Shown one piece after another: positions 36,898-46,916 of a stretch of 64,000 nt of DNA. This stretch comes from Anaerolineaceae bacterium (GTDB lineage: Bacteria; Chloroflexota; Anaerolineae; Aggregatilineales; Phototrophicaceae), in assembly GCA_002702065.1 (NCBI GenBank), contig NZXX01000001.1, forward strand, positions 2,542,001 to 2,606,000, read 5' to 3'. How positions within the stretch are numbered: the first letter of the stretch is position 1; each line of letters opens with the position of its first letter. A model generated the notes under the pieces. It was not told the origin of the DNA. It did not search any database and saw only the letters and a list, made by a program, of their open reading frames with translations. Position numbers and translations under genes: made by a program.

Positions 36898-37518
36898 TTG
36901 GCTGAACAACTCGACATCTACAATGAAAACATGCAGCACCTCGGTATCAAGGACCGGGACGCGGTGCACCGGGATGGCGACTGGCATCGGACCTTTCACT
37001 GCTGGCTCTGCTACCGTGATGCACAGGGACAGGATTTTGTCATCTTCCAGAAACGTGGCCCGGATAAAGAGTTTCATGCCAACCTGCTCGATGTCAGCGC
37101 GGCGGGTCATTACGAATCCGGTGAAGCACTGGCTGATGGCGTACGCGAAGTAGAGGAAGAACTGGGCATCAGAGTGGATTTTGACGATCTACTGCCCGTC
37201 GGAATCCGCTATTCCGTGTATCGGGAAAACGCGCTGGTCGATTACGAATTCAATGAGGTGTTTTTGCTAAGGGATGATCGACCCCTCGCCGCCTATCAAC
37301 CACAACCCAACGAAGTCAGCGATTTGGTGCGGGTCAACATCGATGCAGCCCTGGCCCTATTTCATGGCGACTGCACAGCCATCCCCGCCATGTCGCGTGC
37401 CGCTGGCACCATTGATGTTCAACAGGCGGATTTCGTTTATCCGCTGGACCAATACACGTACCGCGTCCTGATCCTGGCAAAGCGTTTTCTCGACGGTGAA
37501 AAACATCTGGTGATATGA
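36898..37518 (+). CDS. NUDIX hydrolase, IPP-isomerase-like subgroup
   Basis: A 206-residue NUDIX protein. Its N terminus (LDIYNEN...VHRDGDWHRTFHCWL) is typical of the YfcD/IPP-isomerase-like group; the Nudix box is GHYESGEALADGVREVEEELGI. I place the start at TTG 36898, which has a perfect AAGGAG six bases upstream and begins one base after the trpF stop; the ORF extends earlier only inside trpF. Substrate unknown. Confidence 0.9.
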   Translation: MAEQLDIYNENMQHLGIKDRDAVHRDGDWHRTFHCWLCYRDAQGQDFVIFQKRGPDKEFHANLLDVSAAGHYESGEALADGVREVEEELGIRVDFDDLLPVGIRYSVYRENALVDYEFNEVFLLRDDRPLAAYQPQPNEVSDLVRVNIDAALALFHGDCTAIPAMSRAAGTIDVQQADFVYPLDQYTYRVLILAKRFLDGEKHLVI

Positions 37519-38024
37519 GCATGATCAACCTGAATATCATCATTGACGCTATGCAACCTGAAGACTGGCCTGCGGTCCGCGCTATTTACCTGGAAGGGAT
37601 CGCCACCAAAAATGCCACATTCGAGACCGCAGCGCCGGAGTGGGAAAAGTGGGATTCCAGACACCTGAAAACCTGCCGTCTGGTCGCACGCGCTGGCAAT
37701 CAGGTGCTGGGCTGGAGTGCGCTCGGCCCGGTGTCGAGCCGCCGAGTCTATGCCGGGGTCGCTGAGGAAAGTATCTATATCAGCGCAGCAGCCCGCGGCC
37801 AGGGGGTGGGCAAAAAACTGCTGGGGGCGCTGGTCGAAGCCTCTGAGCAGGCCGGTATCTGGACCCTGCAAACCGGCATCTTCCCGGAAAATACAATCAG
37901 CATTCACCTGCACGAATCCTGCGGCTTTCGGGTACTCGGCGTGCGCGAAAAAATCGGTCAGATGGATGGCATATGGCGCGATGTGGTGCTGATGGAACGA
38001 CGCAGTCAGGTGGTTGGGGTGTAG
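37515..38024 (+). CDS. GNAT acetyltransferase, phosphinothricin-acetyltransferase-like
   Basis: A 169-residue GNAT protein. The order matches the Pat/MddA group: MQPEDWPAVRAIYLEGIATKNATFE, WEKWDSRHL, ESIYISAAARGQGVGKKLL (CoA loop) and IFPENTISIHLHESCGFRVLGVREKIG with IWRDVVLMER. Such enzymes acetylate the amino group of methionine derivatives and related compounds. It overlaps the NUDIX gene by 4 bases (ATGA). Confidence 0.92.
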   Translation: MSMINLNIIIDAMQPEDWPAVRAIYLEGIATKNATFETAAPEWEKWDSRHLKTCRLVARAGNQVLGWSALGPVSSRRVYAGVAEESIYISAAARGQGVGKKLLGALVEASEQAGIWTLQTGIFPENTISIHLHESCGFRVLGVREKIGQMDGIWRDVVLMERRSQVVGV

Positions 38025-38025
38025 G

Positions 38026-39246
38026 ATGTCAAAAGCACTATATCTCAATGTGCCTGCGCATGGTCACGTAAACCCCAGCCTACCCGTGGTGACTTCGTTG
38101 ATCGCACGGGGCGAAGAAATCGTCTATGTGAATAATGCGGAATTCCGTGAAGCGGTAACAGAAACTGGCGCACGATTTATCCCCTATCCTTCCGGGGATG
38201 GCCTCAAACACTTGATCGCTAATGCCAGCGGTGGGCATCTGGCACAAAATGCACTGGCGCTGTTTCAGATTGGCGAACCCCTGATTGACTTTGTCCAGCA
38301 GGTAATAGACGATGAGCGCCCCGACTATCTGATCTATGATTCGCTGGCATGCTGGGGACCGATGAGTGCCCAGATGCGTGAGCTGCCGACTATCGCCACG
38401 ATTTCGACTTTTGCAATATCGCGCAATGCCATGCCACCCATTGGTCTGGCTGCAATGGCGCATATGCTGGCCGGTCTGGTGCGCGTTTTTCCAGCATACT
38501 GGCAAACTGCCCGGCGCATCCGCCAGCAGCATCCTATCCAACCGACGGCGCTCCCCGATGTATTGATGAACCTGGGCGACCTGAACATCGTGTTTACATC
38601 ACAAGAATTCCAGCCAAACAGCACACGCTTTGATGATTCGTTCCGGTTTGTGGGGCCCTCTATCGGTAAGCGTGCGAACCAGGCAGATTTCCCCTTCAAG
38701 TTACTCACCAGGGAACAGCTGGTGATTTATATCTCGCTGGGCACGATCAACAACCAGAATATTACGTTTTATCAGCAGTGTTTCGAAGCACTGGGCGATT
38801 ACCCGGCACAGGTCATTCTTTCTATTGGCAGGCAAACCAAACTTGAATCACTTGGTTCAACACCCACTAACTTCATCGTGCGTGATTTTGTGCCGCAGTT
38901 GGATGTGCTGCAACATGCCCACGTCTTTGTCACCCATGGCGGCCTGAACAGCGCTCACGAAGGGCTGCTGGCGGGTGTGCCGCTGGTAGTGATTCCGCAG
39001 CAAATCGAGCAATCGATTGTCGCCCAGCAGATTGCCAGCAAGGGTGCCGGTATCGCAGTGGGGGTTCAACCACCGTTTGGTCAGGTGACCAGCAGTCAGA
39101 TCCGGCAGGCAGTCGAACGCGTGCTCGGACCCGAAGGCGCATCATTTCGACAGCAGGCACAGCGATTGGGCGACTCGCTCCGGCAGGCTGGTGGCAGTGC
39201 CAGAGCCGTCGATGAAATTCTGGCATTTGTAGGGCGAGCAAAATGA
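38026..39246 (+). CDS. MGT-type UDP-glycosyltransferase
   Basis: A 406-residue GT-B enzyme of the macrolide-glycosyltransferase/UGT kind. The N-domain has LNVPAHGHVNPSLPVV and the C-domain has the nucleotide-sugar signature FVPQLDVLQHAHVFVTHGGLNS and GVPLVVIPQQIEQS. It would glycosylate a small lipophilic acceptor, not identified. The ATG at 38026 follows the GNAT stop by one base. It overlaps the GIY-YIG gene by 4 bases. Confidence 0.93.
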   Translation: MSKALYLNVPAHGHVNPSLPVVTSLIARGEEIVYVNNAEFREAVTETGARFIPYPSGDGLKHLIANASGGHLAQNALALFQIGEPLIDFVQQVIDDERPDYLIYDSLACWGPMSAQMRELPTIATISTFAISRNAMPPIGLAAMAHMLAGLVRVFPAYWQTARRIRQQHPIQPTALPDVLMNLGDLNIVFTSQEFQPNSTRFDDSFRFVGPSIGKRANQADFPFKLLTREQLVIYISLGTINNQNITFYQQCFEALGDYPAQVILSIGRQTKLESLGSTPTNFIVRDFVPQLDVLQHAHVFVTHGGLNSAHEGLLAGVPLVVIPQQIEQSIVAQQIASKGAGIAVGVQPPFGQVTSSQIRQAVERVLGPEGASFRQQAQRLGDSLRQAGGSARAVDEILAFVGRAK

Positions 39247-39838
39247 AACCGCTGCTGATTCACACCTCTGAGTTTGTACCTGTTACGCTCGAATTCCTGG
39301 CAAACGACCTTGTTAACCGGTTTGCGCTGAAAAATAACAAAACGCTGCGGCAGACTATTGCAACCCGTCGTTATCAACATCTTGCCAGTCAGGTATACGA
39401 CGCTTATAAGCAATGTTTGGATATGCAATTGGGCGACTACCTCCTCACGCTCAAACAATCGGGAGATGATTTTTACAAGCGGTTTCTGAATGCGTATGGT
39501 GATGATACGTATTGCTGGTTTCGCATTAAAGATCATCTCAAAGACAAAGGGATTTATAGCTATGTTATCGCCAATTCGGCGCTATACATTGGTCGCTGCA
39601 CAGATTATTTTTCGAAGCGAATAAATCAGGGATATGGGCAAATCCATCCAAAAAACTGTTACATCGACGGACAATCAACAAATTGTCGACTAAACAGTCT
39701 GATAAACGCGAACCACGACAAAATCCAATTCTATGTATGTTGCATGGAAGACAGGGCCCAGATCATCGAAAGTGAAAGAAATTTCATTCACGACTTGCAG
39801 CCACAGTGGAACATCTCTTTAAGACAACGGACAATCCT

Positions 39839-39842
<4 letters not shown>
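39243..39842 (+). CDS. GIY-YIG nuclease domain protein within the trp operon
   Basis: A 199-residue protein with an N-terminal helical region (about 1-95) and a GIY-YIG domain: [30 protein letters not shown], with a Glu in [15 protein letters not shown] (about residue 180), the usual metal ligand. Bases are AT-richer than the neighbours, yet both ends are joined by ATGA overlaps to the glycosyltransferase and trpB. It may be a nuclease of transferred origin kept in the operon; target unknown. Confidence 0.85.
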
Positions 39843-41067
<1,225 letters not shown>

Positions 41068-41071
<4 letters not shown>

Positions 41072-41490
41072 GCGCCGATGTCGTGTGTGTAGGGGCACTA
41101 CTTGTCAACGCACAGGGGGAAGTTCTGCTCCAGCAGCGCGATGACAAGCCGCACCTGAATTATCCCGGCCACTGGACGACGCTCGGCGGCAAGGTTGAGA
41201 CAGGTGAAACACCCGATGAAGCCATGCGTCGCGAACTGCTGGAAGAAATCGAGCTTGAACCGGAAATGCGCCTGTGGAAGGTTTTCGACAACCCGGTTGG
41301 TCATGGGGGCATCATCGTCGAGCAGCATTTTTATGTGGGGCACATTGACTTACCCGCCAGCGAAATCACCCTCAATGAGGGGCAGGCGTTGGCGTTCTTC
41401 GGGCTGGATGATCTGGCCGCGATGCCGATAGCCTTTGGCTTTGAACCGGTCTTCCGGGAATTTTTCATGCAGCAGGCAAACCGCATATGA
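41068..41490 (+). CDS. NUDIX hydrolase (MutT-like)
   Basis: A 140-residue NUDIX protein. The core is [17 protein letters not shown], then [24 protein letters not shown], the Nudix box with its catalytic REXXEE. Compact MutT-like size suggests nucleotide clean-up or a similar diphosphate substrate. It is joined by ATGA overlaps at both ends to trpB and the next gene. Confidence 0.92.
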
Positions 41491-42263
41491 CCGTTGCCCT
41501 CGCGTCTCCCTGGAACCCACGAGGCGAGTTCAGCCGGTTCGAACGTCTGCAACCGTTGTTGGCTTCGGCCTACAGCCATCTGGTCATCACGCTGCCGCCG
41601 CAGGCAGACCCGGAAATTGTGGCGGTGCTGGAAGCCATGCCACAGGTGAAGCCCATCGTCACGCCGCAGTGGCCTGTCGGGCGTTATCTGGCGCTCAAAG
41701 CAGCGTTGGAAACCGGGGTCGATTTCATTCATTATGTCGACTTTGACCGGCTGCTGCGCTGGTCAGAAACCCGCCCGGACGAATGGCGGCAAACGGTTCA
41801 GATTGTGACACAGCATGATTATCTGGTGATTGGCCGAACGTCCCAGGCCTGGGCGACACACCCACGCGCCCTGCAAGAAACGGAAGCGGTATCCAACAGC
41901 GTCTTTTCAAACTTACTGGGTCAGGAGCTGGACTTGAGCGCAGGCTCAAAAGGGTTCAGCCGGGCAGCCGCCAGCGCCATCATCGCCAATGCCCTGCCGG
42001 ATCGCCCGATGGGTGCCGATTCGGAATGGACCGTACTGGCGCATCGCACCGGTTTTGTGGTTGACATGCTGCGCGTGGATGGCCTCGACTGGGAGAGCGC
42101 CGACCGTTACCAGACGACTGCCGCCAATGGCGATGCCCAGAAGGCCGCCGCCGCCCGTTACGACGAAGACCCGGCTAACTGGTCGATGCGCGTGGGCGTT
42201 GCCGCAGAAATCGTAGAGGCCGGTTTCGCGGCCCTGCACCGAGAACTGATTGGAGAGCACTAA
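41487..42263 (+). CDS. Uncharacterised protein, possibly glycosyltransferase-A-like
   Basis: A 258-residue soluble protein I do not recognise with certainty. An early Rossmann-like part (HLVITLPPQADPEIVAVL) leads to GRYLALKAALETGVDFIHYVDFDRLLRW, where the DFD could be a DxD-type metal site, and later MGADSEWTVLAHRTGFVVDML. This arrangement hints at a GT-A nucleotide-diphospho-sugar fold. It overlaps its neighbours (ATGA with the NUDIX gene; TAATG with the next). Confidence 0.8.
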   Translation: MTVALASPWNPRGEFSRFERLQPLLASAYSHLVITLPPQADPEIVAVLEAMPQVKPIVTPQWPVGRYLALKAALETGVDFIHYVDFDRLLRWSETRPDEWRQTVQIVTQHDYLVIGRTSQAWATHPRALQETEAVSNSVFSNLLGQELDLSAGSKGFSRAAASAIIANALPDRPMGADSEWTVLAHRTGFVVDMLRVDGLDWESADRYQTTAANGDAQKAAAARYDEDPANWSMRVGVAAEIVEAGFAALHRELIGEH

Positions 42264-42787
42264 TGCAATATCTGGAAGTACGGCGGCATTCGATGCGGGT
42301 CAAACCGGGCCAGCATCTTTCGCAGGAAGGCGTTGACCTCGCCCGGCGCATTGGCGGCGATATTGGCCCATTTGAATTTGTCATCACCAGCACCCTGCAC
42401 CGGGCCTACGAGACGGCCATCGCCATGGGGTTTGCCGTCAATGACCAGCTTGAAGAACTTGCCCAGTTGGGTCATGGTGTCGAAGCGGACGTCGGCGGGT
42501 GGGATGCCGGATTTGCGGCCTATGGGCAGGCGTATCACCGCAACGGAGTCACCACGGACTACGCCGATCAGCAGATGGCATTGTGGGAAATGATCGCCGG
42601 GTCGATCACCGAAGGCGGTTCCGCACTGCTGATCTCACACGGCGGCATCATCGAAGCCGGCGCGATTGGCTGCCTGCCGCATGGGGATCACATCGCCTGG
42701 GGTTCGGCCATTTCTTATTGTGAAGGTGTCCGACTGCATTTTGACGGCAGTCGCTTTGTACAGGCAGATATTTTGAGGATTGATTGA
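42263..42787 (+). CDS. Histidine phosphatase family protein
   Basis: A 174-residue phosphoglycerate-mutase-like protein. The catalytic block is RRHSMR (His9), with Ser in place of the usual Gly after the His; then GQHLSQEGVDLARRIG, TSTLHRAYETAIAMG and the second His in LLISHGGIIEAG. Unlike the other superfamily member in this operon (at 32.4 kb) it retains the nucleophile. It lies directly before trpA. Confidence 0.87.
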   Translation: MQYLEVRRHSMRVKPGQHLSQEGVDLARRIGGDIGPFEFVITSTLHRAYETAIAMGFAVNDQLEELAQLGHGVEADVGGWDAGFAAYGQAYHRNGVTTDYADQQMALWEMIAGSITEGGSALLISHGGIIEAGAIGCLPHGDHIAWGSAISYCEGVRLHFDGSRFVQADILRID

Positions 42788-42789
42788 TC

Positions 42790-43575
42790 ATGACCGGGCT
42801 GAACGCAGTAAACAATATTTTTGATGCGGCAAAGGCACAGGGGCGTGCTGCCTTCATGCCCTACTTCCCCATCGGGTATCCGACCTACGATGCCTCGCTG
42901 GACGCGATTCAGGCAATGGCCGAAACCGGCGTCGATGGGTTTGAAATCGGGATTCCTTTCAGCGACCCGCTGGCCGATGGGCCAACCATTCAGGCGGCAA
43001 CACAGGTGGCGCTGGAAAACGGCACCACCGTCCGCGATTGTCTGCGCGCGGTGAAAGAACTGCGCGAACGCGGTGTCACACAGCCCATGCTGCTGATGGG
43101 TTACCTCAACCCGATGATCGCCTATGGTGTGGAGCAGTTTGTATGTGATGCCAAAGCCGCCGGCGCGGATGGGTTCATCGTGCCGGATTTGCCGCCGGAC
43201 GAAGCCGGTCTGGTCGCACAAGTCTGTGACCGCGAAGGTATGGCACTGGTATTCTTCCTGGCACCCACCAGCAACGACCAGCGTATTGATCTCGTTTCGC
43301 AGCAGGCACGCGGTTTCATCTACTGCGTATCGTTTACCGGCGTGACCGGCACGCAGGCCGTACCGACCGACGTCCGCGAATTTATCAATCGGGTGCGCGC
43401 CCGAACCGATCAGCGGTTGGTGATGGGCTTCGGCATCAGCACGCCTGATCAGGCCCGCATGATGAACGAATTCATGGATGGCTTCATCGTCGGCACCGCT
43501 ATGGTTAAAGCCGGTCAGAATGGCACCGAAGCGGTACGATCACTATCTGCCAGCCTGCGCAGCGCATTGGACTAA
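42790..43575 (+). CDS. trpA: Tryptophan synthase alpha chain
   Basis: A 261-residue TIM barrel splitting indole-glycerol phosphate. It has FMPYFPIGYPTYDASLDAI, GFEIGIPFSDPLADGPTIQAA (catalytic Glu and Asp), LLMGYLNPM, GFIVPDLPPDEA and the GVTGTQ phosphate loop. The ATG at 42790 is used; TTG at 42784 has better spacing from a GAGG site and would overlap the upstream stop, so the start is not fully certain. Confidence 0.95.
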   Translation: MTGLNAVNNIFDAAKAQGRAAFMPYFPIGYPTYDASLDAIQAMAETGVDGFEIGIPFSDPLADGPTIQAATQVALENGTTVRDCLRAVKELRERGVTQPMLLMGYLNPMIAYGVEQFVCDAKAAGADGFIVPDLPPDEAGLVAQVCDREGMALVFFLAPTSNDQRIDLVSQQARGFIYCVSFTGVTGTQAVPTDVREFINRVRARTDQRLVMGFGISTPDQARMMNEFMDGFIVGTAMVKAGQNGTEAVRSLSASLRSALD

Positions 43576-43582
43576 AAGATTA

Positions 43583-43618
43583 GACGCAAAGGCGCAAAGT
43601 ACGCAGAGAAACGCAAAG
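43583..43618 (+). repeat. Left arm of the GxxExxY cassette inverted repeat
   Basis: A 36-base arm made largely of the word (A/G)CGCAAAG (for example GACGCAAAGGCGCAAAG at its start), beginning 7 bases after the trpA stop and ending 3 bases before the GxxExxY ATG. It matches the reverse complement of 44010-44045 at 33 of 36 positions. Confidence 0.9.
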
Positions 43619-43621
43619 AAA

Positions 43622-44002
43622 ATGGATGAGAATGAGATCAGCAGGTACATCGTATCTGCGGCAATTGAAGCACATCGCACATTGGGTGGCCCAGGGCTGC
43701 TCGAAAGTGTATATGAAGAAGCGCTTGCCTTTGAGCTAATTCAGCAGGGCATCAAGGTCGAAAGGCAAAAGCTTCTGCCAATTGTTTATAAAGGAATACA
43801 GCTTGCGACACCGCTGCGAATGGACATAGTTGTTGGCGAGTTGGTCATTGTAGAATGCAAAGCGGTTGAAGGCGATCACAAGCTGTTTGTTGCACAAGCT
43901 CTCACCTATTTGCGCTTGACGGGCCTGAAACTGGCCCTTATCATCAACTTCAATGAACGTTTGGTGAAGAACGGAATTCGTCGCATTGTCAACAATTTAT
44001 AA
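43622..44002 (+). CDS. GxxExxY protein (PD-(D/E)XK nuclease-like)
   Basis: A 126-residue member of the GxxExxY family: IVSAAIEAHRTLGGPGLLESVYEEAL contains G-LL-E-SV-Y. Later residues have RMDIVVGELVIVECKAV, a D...ExK arrangement as in PD-(D/E)XK nucleases. The longer frame back to 43478 overlaps trpA and is rejected. The gene is precisely framed by a 36-base inverted repeat, and is absent from any logic of Trp synthesis, so it looks inserted. Biological role is not established. Confidence 0.9.
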   Translation: MDENEISRYIVSAAIEAHRTLGGPGLLESVYEEALAFELIQQGIKVERQKLLPIVYKGIQLATPLRMDIVVGELVIVECKAVEGDHKLFVAQALTYLRLTGLKLALIINFNERLVKNGIRRIVNNL

Positions 44003-44009
44003 ACCCATC

Positions 44010-44045
44010 CTTTGCGTTTCTCTGCGCCCTTCGCGCCTTTGCGTC
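44010..44045 (-). repeat. Right arm of the GxxExxY cassette inverted repeat
   Basis: The inverted partner of 43583-43618 (33 of 36 positions), starting 7 bases after the GxxExxY stop and ending 13 bases before the rlmI ATG. The whole cassette is 463 bp. Confidence 0.9.
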
Positions 44046-44058
44046 AAGCTATTTCCCT

Positions 44059-45258
44059 ATGTCTGAAGGCATTATTACCATCCGAGCCGGGCGAGAAAAG
44101 CCCATCCTCCAGCAGCACCCCTGGATTTTCAGCGGTGCCATAGCCAGCGCCAAAGATGCCGCCCCCGGCGACATCGTGACGGTCGTATCCAGCAAGGGCG
44201 ATTTTCTGGCACGCGGCTACTGGAACGCGAAGTCGCAGATTCAGGTCCGCATCCTGACGTGGCAGGACGAATCCATCGACGATGACTGGTGGCGGCGGAT
44301 GCTCAGGCGAGCAATCGAGGCACGCTATCACGCGCCGCAGTCGGGGGTTGGCAGCCGGATCATCAATGCCGAAAATGATTTTCTGCCGGGCCTGATTGTT
44401 GACCGCTATGCGGACTATCTGGTGTTGCAAGCACTGACGTTACACATCGACCAGAACAAAACCCATATCGCCCAACTGCTGGCAGAATGCTTTGAAGAAG
44501 CGCACATGCCTGTGGCGGGTGTTTACGAGCGCAGCGATGTCGATGTGCGGGGCAAAGAGGGCTTAAAACAAAGTTCGGGGCGTCTGTGGGGTGAGGAACC
44601 CCCGCTTTATGTGCGCTTCGGGCAGGAGAATCTAATCCGGCTGGTTGATGTACGCAATGGGCACAAAACCGGATACTACCTCGACCAGATGGACAACCAT
44701 GCCATCCTGAGCCAACTGACCGCGTCTCAATCCGCAGAAAAATTGCGCATCCTCAATCTGTTTAGTTATACGGGCAGCTTTGGCCTGACAGCCGCTGGTC
44801 ATGTCGTCAATGTCGATTCATCCGGGGACGCGCTGGCACTGGCAGAAAAAACCTATCAGCTCAACGAACGACCCAGCAACGACGCGGAATTTATTCAGGC
44901 TGATGTGTTCGAGTATCTGCGGGATGCGGTGGCAGCCGGTGAACAATTCGACGTCATCGTGTGCGACCCACCCAAGTTCGCCCACAACAAACAGCAGGTC
45001 GACCGGGCAACGCGGGGTTACAAAGACCTCAACCTGCACTGCTTCCGGCTCATCAAACCCGGCGGCTATCTGATGACATTCTCGTGCAGCGGGGCCATCA
45101 GCGCCGATTTGTTCCAGAAAGTAGTGTTTGGCGCTTTAGCCGACAGCGGCAGACAGGCGCAGATCATCCAACATCTCGGCCCATCCGCCGATCATCCGGT
45201 CGCGCTCACCTTCCCGGAAGGGGCCTATCTCAAGGGGCTGCTGCTGCGCGTTTATTAG
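44059..45258 (+). CDS. rlmI: RlmI-like class I rRNA (cytosine) methyltransferase
   Basis: A 399-residue protein with an N-terminal PUA domain (GREKPILQQHPWIFSGAI, residues 1-80), a middle EEHEI-like domain, and a SAM-dependent methyltransferase domain with ILNLFSYTGSFGLTAA, VDSSGDAL, CDPPKFA and FSCSGAI, as in RlmI, which makes m5C in 23S rRNA. The start codon has no ribosome site, probably because the GxxExxY cassette ends only 13 bases before it. Last gene of the trp series; its end faces the CcmC-like gene 3 bp away. Confidence 0.92.
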   Translation: MSEGIITIRAGREKPILQQHPWIFSGAIASAKDAAPGDIVTVVSSKGDFLARGYWNAKSQIQVRILTWQDESIDDDWWRRMLRRAIEARYHAPQSGVGSRIINAENDFLPGLIVDRYADYLVLQALTLHIDQNKTHIAQLLAECFEEAHMPVAGVYERSDVDVRGKEGLKQSSGRLWGEEPPLYVRFGQENLIRLVDVRNGHKTGYYLDQMDNHAILSQLTASQSAEKLRILNLFSYTGSFGLTAAGHVVNVDSSGDALALAEKTYQLNERPSNDAEFIQADVFEYLRDAVAAGEQFDVIVCDPPKFAHNKQQVDRATRGYKDLNLHCFRLIKPGGYLMTFSCSGAISADLFQKVVFGALADSGRQAQIIQHLGPSADHPVALTFPEGAYLKGLLLRVY

Positions 45259-45261
45259 CGG

Positions 45262-45870
45262 CTATGCTTTGCGCCGACGTCCCAGGAAATGCCAGGCGGT
45301 CCAACCCGCGCCTGCCGCGACCAGCACAAACAGTGAGGCGAAAGTCAGCTGGATTGATCTCGACTCCGATGTCAGGATAGGGCTGCGGGGGGGCAGCACC
45401 AGCTCCGCCTGAAAGATCGTCCACAGCATGAACAGGGTGGCGAACACATGCAGCACACCGCTCAGCCGAACCGACCGGAGCCATGTGCAAAGAATCTGTA
45501 CGATCAGTGCAAATGCGACAATACGCATCGCGGCCTGTGCGCGTGGTTCCGCCCAGAATACGCCGCCCCAGTTGACCTTAGCTGCAATCATGCTCATCGC
45601 CAGACCAGCGCCAAAAAAACCAATCGCCACCCAGCCAGCCATCTGTGCCCAGCGGGATAACCGACCGCCATTCGTGATCGCTGCGCCAATCCCCAGCAGA
45701 CCGGCAATCGTCAAACCCGTCATGCCAGTCCACGTCAGCGCCACATGCACGTAAACCGATTTAATACCCGGCCCAAGCGTTTTCTCCTCCGGCGCTAGCC
45801 AGACAATTGCGGCTACAGCCGCCAGAATGAACACCGGAACACCATATCTGAGCCAGGGTCGCGCTTTCAT
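45262..45870 (-). CDS. CcmC/CcsA-like cytochrome c assembly membrane protein
   Basis: A 202-residue protein with six likely membrane helices. SVYVHVALTW resembles the YVHVPAAW block of CcmC, and WGGVFWAEPR resembles the heme-handling WWD region. It is shorter and more divergent than true CcmC, so heme handling is a reasonable but unproven call. It overlaps the recombinase gene upstream by 4 bases (ATGA), an unexpected pairing. Confidence 0.72.
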   Translation of the reverse strand: MKARPWLRYGVPVFILAAVAAIVWLAPEEKTLGPGIKSVYVHVALTWTGMTGLTIAGLLGIGAAITNGGRLSRWAQMAGWVAIGFFGAGLAMSMIAAKVNWGGVFWAEPRAQAAMRIVAFALIVQILCTWLRSVRLSGVLHVFATLFMLWTIFQAELVLPPRSPILTSESRSIQLTFASLFVLVAAGAGWTAWHFLGRRRKA

Positions 45871-46802
45871 CCGTCACCCTCATCCTTACTTTGCTGATCC
45901 ACCAGCCGCTTGATCTTGCTGTGCGTTTCGACCCAGCTTGCTTCGCTCAGTCCGAGCTTGCCGCGCAAGGCGTCCGGGTCCATACCGCTGCGATAGTCAC
46001 GTACCGCGCACGTCCAGCGCATCATCTCGAACGAAACCTTGGGCAAATCCGCCCGTTCCGCCAGATCTGCCAGCACATACTCAAGATTGCGTGCCGTACA
46101 ATCAAAGATTAAATCATTTTTGGGCGCGTATTGCGCCAGATATTCGTCCAGAAGTGGCAGCCAATCGTCATCAATAGCGATCTTGCGCTCCTTGTAGACG
46201 TTGCGCACCTTATGTTTGATAATCAACGTAGGATGTTCCGGCGCGCTGCGGTCGATATGCTCGCGTTTGAGCGCGACCGTTTCCCCTTTTTTGATGCCCG
46301 TATCCAGCAGCAGCCGAAACAGGACTTCAGGCCGTGCATCCGGTTTATCACGCCGGCGCAGGCTGCTTGCTTCTGACAGTGCGTGCTGGATATCGTCCGG
46401 GGACAGAATGTGTGCCAGCGGAGCCGGACCAGACCGCTGCAACACGGCCTTGGCCGGATCATGCCCGATTACATTGGCCGCATGCAGCCATTTAAAATAA
46501 ACTTTAAGCGTTGTCACGCGGCGCGCATACGATTTACGGCTGCACGGTACGCCACGCCCGTTTTCCAGCCAATCGAGAAAACCATTCAGCGTGTCCGTTG
46601 TAAAGTCGCCCACAGCGGTGTTTTCGCCATCATGTTCGGCCAGCAGTTGCAGGTCCGATGTAAATGCTTTGACGGTGTGCTCAGACTTACCTTCATTCAG
46701 CAAATAATCCTGAAACAGCGAGATGGTGTAGCGCAGTTCAGTATGAGGATTGAGGTCTTCCACAGAGGAAGGTTGAAACATGGGTATCTGGCGTTCGGCC
46801 AT
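45867..46802 (-). CDS. Degenerate tyrosine recombinase
   Basis: A 311-residue protein of the XerC/D-lambda integrase type: an N-terminal SAM-like DNA-binding domain (about 28-115, LFQDYLLNEGKSEHTVKAF) and a catalytic-like domain. Expected residues have changed. The TGLR block is TGIKKGE (Arg to Lys); HxLRH is now FEMMRW (first His lost, Arg kept); LGH is LGL; and the nucleophile Tyr aligns with His in WVETHSK. So strand cleavage is doubtful and it may act as a DNA-binding protein. The start at 46802 has GAGGTG upstream. Confidence 0.85.
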   Translation of the reverse strand: MAERQIPMFQPSSVEDLNPHTELRYTISLFQDYLLNEGKSEHTVKAFTSDLQLLAEHDGENTAVGDFTTDTLNGFLDWLENGRGVPCSRKSYARRVTTLKVYFKWLHAANVIGHDPAKAVLQRSGPAPLAHILSPDDIQHALSEASSLRRRDKPDARPEVLFRLLLDTGIKKGETVALKREHIDRSAPEHPTLIIKHKVRNVYKERKIAIDDDWLPLLDEYLAQYAPKNDLIFDCTARNLEYVLADLAERADLPKVSFEMMRWTCAVRDYRSGMDPDALRGKLGLSEASWVETHSKIKRLVDQQSKDEGDG

Positions 46803-46841
46803 TGTCGTACACCTCATATTCGCCCAAATGTGCTAATACAA

Positions 46842-46870
46842 AATATAACACTTCGCACACAACTGTGCAA
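46842..46870 (-). promoter_or_regulatory. Promoter of the recombinase-like gene
   Basis: Minus-strand TTGCAC (46870-46865), 17 bases, TATATT (46847-46842), about 40 bases before the ATG at 46802. The divergent uspA gene shares this region. Confidence 0.55.
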
Positions 46871-46916
46871 AACGTTACAATGAAGATTCACGACGTTTAT
46901 CAACCACGAGGCTTGC

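Noticed and set aside
43478..43621. Extended N terminus of the GxxExxY gene
   Set aside because: The added residues come from the trpA end in another frame and the inverted repeat arm.
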